Shown here: positions 59,669 to 64,000 of the stretch, one piece after another | Numbering within the stretch: the stretch's first letter is position 1 | Layout: each line of letters starts with the position of its first letter | NCBI RefSeq assembly: GCF_023264675.1 | Contig: NZ_JAHFVG010000001.1 | Coordinates: 186,001 to 250,000 of the forward strand | DNA length: 64,000 nt | From: Rhodococcus sp. (in: high G+C Gram-positive bacteria) | Lineage (GTDB): Bacteria; Actinomycetota; Actinomycetes; Mycobacteriales; Mycobacteriaceae | Direction: 5' to 3' | Made by a program: the position numbers and the translations under genes | The notes under the pieces: model-generated | What the model was told of the DNA's origin: nothing | Database searches by the model: none | Seen by the model: the letters and a program-made list of their open reading frames with translations, nothing else

Positions 59669-60277
59669 CTAGAGCACCCGTCGACCCGTCAGCGCCCGCC
59701 CCAGCGTGAGCTCGTCCGCGAATTCGAGGTCGCCGCCCATCGGCAGACCCGACGCAAGACGCGTGATCGAGAGGCCAGGGAAATCTCGCATCATTCTGAC
59801 CAGATACGTCGCCGTTGCCTCGCCCTCGGTATTCGGGTCGGTGGCGATGATCACCTCGGCGACGTCGACACCGTCCTCCTGATTTCCGATGCGAACCAAC
59901 AACTCTCGGATTCGGAGCTGATCAGGACCAACCCCGTTCAACGGATCGAGAGCGCCGCCCAGCACGTGGTACCGCCCCTTGAATTCCCTCGTACGTTCCA
60001 CTGCCTGAACATCTTTGGGCTCCTCGACGACACAGATGATGCTCCGATCCCTGCGCGGATCGGCGCAAATTCTGCACAGCTCCTTGTCCGAGACGGTGCC
60101 GCACAGCGTGCAGAACTGAACACCGTCCCGCACCTTCTGCAGAGCGTTGATCAACCTCTCGACCTCCGGCGGCTCGACACCGAGGAGGTGAAAGGCTATG
60201 CGCTGGGCACTTTTCGGGCCCACACCCGGCATCTTGCCGAGCTCGTCGATCAGATCCTGAACAGGACCTTCGTACAC
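59669..60277 (-). CDS. recR: Recombination mediator RecR
   Basis: 202 aa. Helix-hairpin-helix [11 protein letters not shown], zinc finger C56, C59, C68, C71, and a Toprim domain ([23 protein letters not shown]). Helps RecF/RecO load RecA at gaps. GTG 60277. Eleven bases after ybaB, the conserved pair. Confidence 0.96.
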   Translation of the reverse strand: MYEGPVQDLIDELGKMPGVGPKSAQRIAFHLLGVEPPEVERLINALQKVRDGVQFCTLCGTVSDKELCRICADPRRDRSIICVVEEPKDVQAVERTREFKGRYHVLGGALDPLNGVGPDQLRIRELLVRIGNQEDGVDVAEVIIATDPNTEGEATATYLVRMMRDFPGLSITRLASGLPMGGDLEFADELTLGRALTGRRVL

Positions 60278-60288
60278 GTGCCGATCCT

Positions 60289-60627
60289 CTACAGGCCCGG
60301 AAGGCCGAGCGAGCCGCCGCCGAGACCGCCCGCGAGCGGGCCGAGCTTCTCCGACGCCAATGCCTGAGCCGCCTTCGACGCGTCGGCGATGGCACCGATG
60401 ACGAGATCCTGCAAAGTCTCGATGTCCTCGGGATCCACGACCTTGGGATCGATGACGAGCCCGGTAACCTCACCGGTTCCCGTCACCGTGGCGGTCACGA
60501 GCCCACCACCGGCTTGACCGGTGACCTCGGCCGCGGCGATCTCGGCCTGGGCTGCCATCAATTGCTGCTGCATCTGCTGCGCCTGTTGCATTATCGACGC
60601 GATATCTGGCTGCTCACCGGGTTGCAC
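60289..60627 (-). CDS. YbaB/EbfC nucleoid-associated protein
   Basis: 112 aa. N-terminal Gln-rich helix [19 protein letters not shown], then [25 protein letters not shown]-like core and a Gly-rich tail. Binds DNA as a dimer. GTG 60627. Forms an operon with recR. Confidence 0.94.
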   Translation of the reverse strand: MQPGEQPDIASIMQQAQQMQQQLMAAQAEIAAAEVTGQAGGGLVTATVTGTGEVTGLVIDPKVVDPEDIETLQDLVIGAIADASKAAQALASEKLGPLAGGLGGGSLGLPGL

Positions 60628-60695
60628 TGTGACGTCCTCTCGGGTCGGGTCACCCCTACCCTAATTGCGCCGCGGGACGGGCTCCACTCTCACCT

Positions 60696-61403
60696 CTAAC
60701 CACGGCGGCGCGACGCCGTGTCCGACCAGTATCCGAAAACCCTCGTGTCGTCGGATCCCAGTCCTGCCGCGCGGCAGGTGGCCTGGATCGACGCCATCCG
60801 CCCACGTTCCCCGGCCGCCCATACGGTGGTGGTCTCGTCTAGTTCGATGCGCCGCGCCGCCGTCACGAGCGGATCGAAACCCATGTTCACGTTGAAGCTG
60901 AACACCGCGACGCCGTCGACGACGGGGAGTTCGGCCACAGCCACAGCCGCCGGGTTGTCCAGCCACACGATCCCGCGCGCCGACGGGGGCCACTGCTCGA
61001 GGATCGCGTGCACCGCGACGACCGACACCTCGTCGGCGAACATGAGAACACGACGACCGCTGGCGAAGTTGGGGAGATGCCCGGTCCCCGGCCCGCCTAT
61101 CCGCGTCAGCATGCCCACTTCCAGGGTCTCCAGCCAACTCCTGAGCATGACATTGCCGGTGGTGAGCGAGAAGTCGATATCGACGACGCCGCGCTCCGCG
61201 TCGACGCTGCAGACCCGGTAGTCGAAGGAAGACACACCGGGAAACTGCAACCATCGCGCAACCGTCGTGGGATTCCATCGGGCCCGGTCGGCCCGCGAAT
61301 CGACAACGGCCGTCACGCGCAGGACATTGGGTCGAGGCCTGTTCAGGGCGAGAGTACGCATCGACGTGGCCGCCGAATCGACGAGTGGATTCACTGCCTC
61401 CAT
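60696..61403 (-). CDS. Siderophore-interacting (ViuB-like) flavoprotein
   Basis: 235 aa. FAD-binding ferredoxin-reductase-like fold: WLQFPGVSSFDYRVC region, then the NAD(P)-binding GRRVLMFADEVSVVAVHAIL and a C-terminal SIP domain with VWAAGERGRMASIQATCR. It probably reduces ferric siderophores in the cytosol. No siderophore genes in the window. Confidence 0.85.
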   Translation of the reverse strand: MEAVNPLVDSAATSMRTLALNRPRPNVLRVTAVVDSRADRARWNPTTVARWLQFPGVSSFDYRVCSVDAERGVVDIDFSLTTGNVMLRSWLETLEVGMLTRIGGPGTGHLPNFASGRRVLMFADEVSVVAVHAILEQWPPSARGIVWLDNPAAVAVAELPVVDGVAVFSFNVNMGFDPLVTAARRIELDETTTVWAAGERGRMASIQATCRAAGLGSDDTRVFGYWSDTASRRRG

Positions 61404-61492
61404 ACCGTCAACCTCCGAATCGCCCCACCCACCGAGTAAGACTAAACTTTGCGGGAAGTTTGCCGTGATTCGCCCCGCCTCGTCGACGACGA

Positions 61493-61628
61493 GTGACCGG
61501 TGTCATCGCGCAGGCGTACGACGAGGGCAAGAAGCACACCGAGGACGACTATCGGAGGCGGTCGGTGCGGGCCGTAGTCGTCGGTGCCATCTCCTTGATC
61601 CACGACCCGCAGTTCGAGCACATCCGAA
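61493..61628 (+). other. Possible gene remnant
   Basis: GTG-initiated open frame (MTGVIAQAYDEGKKHTEDD...) with almost every codon ending in G or C up to about 61628. Third-position GC then drops exactly where the convergent SRPBCC gene begins, so a truncated gene end is possible. Not recognised; chance is not excluded. Confidence 0.25.
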
Positions 61629-62063
61629 CTAGTGAACTTCCTTTGCCAGGTTGGCGAGGGTCTGTGCCTGGATCTTCTTCAGCCCGAGCGGCGCGAACGT
61701 CTTCTCGAAGAAGCCGCCGATGCCGCCTGCACCCTTCCACTCCGTGGTAGTGGTCACTTCGCTACCTGCGCCCGACGCCAGAACGGTCCAGGTGGTGACC
61801 ATCGAAGAATTCGCGTCTTTCTCGGTGATGGTCGAGCCCTCGACGGACACCGATGCCAGCACGTTTCGCGACCGCTTGGACGTTGCCTGCAGGGTCCACT
61901 TCGCGACGGTTCCGCTGCCCTGGCCGCCTTCGACGACCGAGTAGTCGAGGTACTGCTCGGGCAGGATCCGCGGCCGGACGGTCTCGTAGTCGGCGAGTGC
62001 GGCCAGCACCTGCGTCGGCGCCTGAGCGATGGTGATCGAACTGCTGGCGCTTACCTGTGCCAC
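61629..62063 (-). CDS. SRPBCC (START-like) family protein
   Basis: 144 aa. Begins VAQVSASSSITIAQAPTQVLAALADYE, the usual SRPBCC start, and ends in a long C-terminal helix GGFFEKTFAPLGLKKIQAQTL. Likely binds a hydrophobic ligand; counterpart of Rv3718c. GTG 62063 has AAGGAGA seven bases upstream. Confidence 0.85.
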   Translation of the reverse strand: MAQVSASSSITIAQAPTQVLAALADYETVRPRILPEQYLDYSVVEGGQGSGTVAKWTLQATSKRSRNVLASVSVEGSTITEKDANSSMVTTWTVLASGAGSEVTTTTEWKGAGGIGGFFEKTFAPLGLKKIQAQTLANLAKEVH

Positions 62064-62160
62064 GTGTGTGTCTCCTTGTGTCGAACGGCGGTATCGAAAG
62101 ACGATCTCGGACCATCCTGCCTCGTCCGGTCGAGCCCGGACCACGACCGGACAGCACGAT

Positions 62161-62220
62161 GTGACAGGGTTCACTACAGAGTTCGTTAGCTGGCCAAATG
62201 AGATGCATGCGTCATGCATT
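62161..62220. promoter_or_regulatory. Crp-type site and palindrome between divergent genes
   Basis: TGTGACAGGGTTCACT (62161-62176) matches TGTGA-N6-TCACA at nine of ten half-site positions. ATGCATG-CGT-CATGCAT (62204-62220) is a perfect inverted repeat. Both lie between SRPBCC and the FAD oxidase; no other gene is seen in this 269-bp gap. Confidence 0.5.
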
Positions 62221-62332
62221 TGTCTGAAATGCCCAGTTCACCGGCTTCGGCACTGCAACATTTTCGTGAAGTTTGATCTTCGACAGTGCTTTCTCGGTGG
62301 CTCTCACAGCGCCGTGGATATAGCGTCTTCAT

Positions 62333-63781
62333 GTGGCTTCTGCGATTGCGCTCCCGAGACGACGGCCGTTACCGCGAGAGAGCGGATACGCCGCGCACCG
62401 AACCGGCGTCGATGTGCTGCTGGCGAGCTACCGCGCGATCCCCGCCGATGCCACCGTCAGACTCGCCAAGAAAACATCCAATCTCTTCCGTGCTCGTGCG
62501 AAGTCCACAGCGCCCGGCCTCGACGTGTCAGGACTGACGAGCGTCATCTCGGTCAACCCCCAGGACCGCACCGCCGACGTCGCCGGAATGTGCACCTACG
62601 AAGATCTCGTCGCGGCAACGCTCCCCTACGGACTCGCGCCGATGGTCGTACCCCAGCTGAAAACCATCACACTCGGCGGCGCGGTCACCGGCCTCGGCAT
62701 CGAGAGCACCTCGTTTCGCAACGGTCTGCCGCACGAGTCCGTGCTCGAGATGGACATCCTGACCGGCAGCGGAGAGATCGTCACCGCCACTCCGGAAGGG
62801 GAGAATGCGGAGCTGTTCTGGGGCTTCCCGAACTCGTACGGAACTCTCGGCTACGCGACGCGCCTGAAAATCGAACTGGAGCCGGTGCTCCCGTTCGTGG
62901 CGCTGCGCCACGTCAGATTCCACGATCTCGACGTGATGCAGAACGTCATGGACCAGATCGTCGGCGCCCGCGAGTACGACGGTATCGCCGTTCACTACCT
63001 CGACGGCGTCGTCTTCTCCGCCGACGAAAGTTACCTCACGCTCGGAGTTCAGACCGCCGACCCCGGGCCCGTCGGCAACTACATCTCCGGTTCCGACATC
63101 TTCTATCGTTCACTGCAGCACGACGGCGCGTCGCCCAAGACCGACCGTCTGACCACCCAGGACTACCTCTGGCGCTGGGACACCGACTGGTTCTGGTGCT
63201 CGCGCGCGTTCGGCACCCAGAACCCGAAGATCCGACGCTTCTGGCCGACGAAATATCGACGCTCCAGCTTCTACTGGAAGCTCATCGGTCTCGACCAGAA
63301 ATACGACATCGCCGATCGACTCGAGGCCCGCAAGGGAAATCCTCCTCGCGAACGCGTCGTGCAGGACGTGGAAGTTCCCATCGAGAACACCGCGCCCTTC
63401 CTGCGGTGGTTCCTGGACGAAATTCCGATCGAACCGCTCTGGCTGTGCCCCCTACGACTTCGTGAGCCCGCTCCCCCGGGCGCGGATTCGGCGCGGCCCT
63501 GGCCCCTCTACCCCCTCGAGCCGAAGAAGACCTACGTCAACATCGGGTTCTGGTCATCGGTACCGATCGTCGCCGGCGAGGTCGACGGCGCCGCCAACCG
63601 TGCCATCGAGGACAAGGTCAGCGACTTCGACGGGCATAAATCCCTCTACTCGGACGCTTATTACTCCGAGCAGGAGTTTTCGACGCTGTACGGCGGCGAG
63701 AAATTCAAAGATCTCAAGAAACGCTATGACCCCGAATCCCGTTTGCTTGACATGTATTCGAAGGCGGTGCAAAGAAAATGA
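62333..63781 (+). CDS. FAD-binding oxidoreductase, DHCR24/Rv3719-like
   Basis: 482 aa. FAD_binding_4 domain (TADVAGMCTYEDLVAATLPYG, KTITLGGAVTGLGIES), then a long C-terminal domain with WFWCSRAFGTQNP and YVNIGFW. DHCR24-like proteins reduce sterol-type double bonds; here a fatty-acid role is suggested by the following cyclopropane-synthase-like gene. GTG 62333; other GTGs are possible. Confidence 0.87.
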   Translation: MASAIALPRRRPLPRESGYAAHRTGVDVLLASYRAIPADATVRLAKKTSNLFRARAKSTAPGLDVSGLTSVISVNPQDRTADVAGMCTYEDLVAATLPYGLAPMVVPQLKTITLGGAVTGLGIESTSFRNGLPHESVLEMDILTGSGEIVTATPEGENAELFWGFPNSYGTLGYATRLKIELEPVLPFVALRHVRFHDLDVMQNVMDQIVGAREYDGIAVHYLDGVVFSADESYLTLGVQTADPGPVGNYISGSDIFYRSLQHDGASPKTDRLTTQDYLWRWDTDWFWCSRAFGTQNPKIRRFWPTKYRRSSFYWKLIGLDQKYDIADRLEARKGNPPRERVVQDVEVPIENTAPFLRWFLDEIPIEPLWLCPLRLREPAPPGADSARPWPLYPLEPKKTYVNIGFWSSVPIVAGEVDGAANRAIEDKVSDFDGHKSLYSDAYYSEQEFSTLYGGEKFKDLKKRYDPESRLLDMYSKAVQRK

Positions 63782-64000
63782 CGACGTTCAAGGAATCTTC
63801 CACGAGTGACTCGAACCGGACTCACAAACTTACGATCTCGGAGATCCTCGAGATCCTCTCCGACGGCAACGTTCCGCTCCGCTTCACGGCGTACGACGGT
63901 AGCTCCGCGGGCCCGGAGGACGCGAAGCTCGGCCTCGACCTGAAGAGTCCACGCGGAACCACCTACCTCGCAACGGCTCCCGGCGATCTGGGCATGGCCC
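63778..64000 (+). CDS. Cyclopropane-fatty-acid-synthase-like methyltransferase, 5' part
   Basis: First 74 codons only (MTTFKESSTSDSNRTHKLTI, then ISEILEILSDGNVPLRFTAYDG). The start overlaps the FAD oxidase stop (ATGA). The N-terminus and neighbourhood match Rv3720, a fatty-acid methyltransferase. The catalytic domain lies outside the window. Confidence 0.8.
   Translation, partial: MTTFKESSTSDSNRTHKLTISEILEILSDGNVPLRFTAYDGSSAGPEDAKLGLDLKSPRGTTYLATAPGDLGMA

Overview
The window is a high-GC actinobacterial chromosome segment. Gene content and order suggest a mycolic-acid actinomycete, most likely Rhodococcus (perhaps the R. fascians group). Two blocks run in the same order as in Mycobacterium tuberculosis. 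Block 1 (about 0.5-18.7 kb) holds marP, NUDIX, TlpA-like thioredoxin, nth, crp, a metallo-beta-lactamase (MBL) protein, RidA, DUF4177, two ArsA-like ATPases, whiB4, ponA2 and a metallophosphoesterase, followed by tRNA-Pro. Block 2 (about 44-64 kb) holds asd, ask, leuA, murT-gatD, recR, ybaB, an SRPBCC protein, an FAD-linked oxidase and the start of a cyclopropane-synthase-like gene. Species assignment is inference; no rRNA is present.

Layout. 0-6 kb: end of a thiolase gene, then the translationally coupled marP/NUDIX/thioredoxin/nth group on the minus strand, crp, and an MBL hydrolase. 6-12 kb: an oxidoreductase, RidA, DUF4177 and three tandem wax-ester-synthase/DGAT-like paralogues inserted into the conserved block. 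12-19 kb: ArsA pair, WhiB4, PonA2, YqeY, phosphoesterase and tRNA-Pro(CGG) with a strong terminator. 19-37 kb is accessory: F420-type oxidoreductase, SDR, GH15 enzyme with HAD phosphatase, Dps, furA-katA, a tetR-led cassette (Baeyer-Villiger-like monooxygenase, ChoD-like oxidase, acetoacetate-decarboxylase-like protein), two secreted lipoproteins facing a BTAD/AAA regulator, and a multicopper oxidase. 37-44 kb: a LacI-controlled alpha-glucoside ABC uptake operon with an intracellular GH13 glucosidase and an MsmK/UgpC ATPase. 44-64 kb: amino-acid biosynthesis (asd-ask, attenuated leuA), a FUSC-like membrane protein, a large LuxR regulator, MurT-GatD, recR-ybaB and lipid-related genes.

Regulation visible in the sequence: a leaderless furA promoter with a Fur-type box, two perfect LacI palindromes, a 13-residue leuA leader peptide with three consecutive Leu codons followed by an attenuator, a SARP-like nested operator between two lipoprotein genes that is half-repeated upstream of the BTAD regulator, a nested 40-bp dyad at 53.65 kb, and a Crp-type site at 62.16 kb.

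The most unusual feature is a six-copy dispersed element. Each copy is an 18-bp-arm palindrome with an 8-nt loop, next to a mini-hairpin with a 3-nt loop, and begins right after the stop codon of one gene (in one copy the mini-hairpin is coding). It behaves like a mobile or amplified terminator, and at two sites it has supplied the C-terminal residues HVSANT and the stop codon of an otherwise unrelated protein. No insertion sequence, prophage or CRISPR array was seen.
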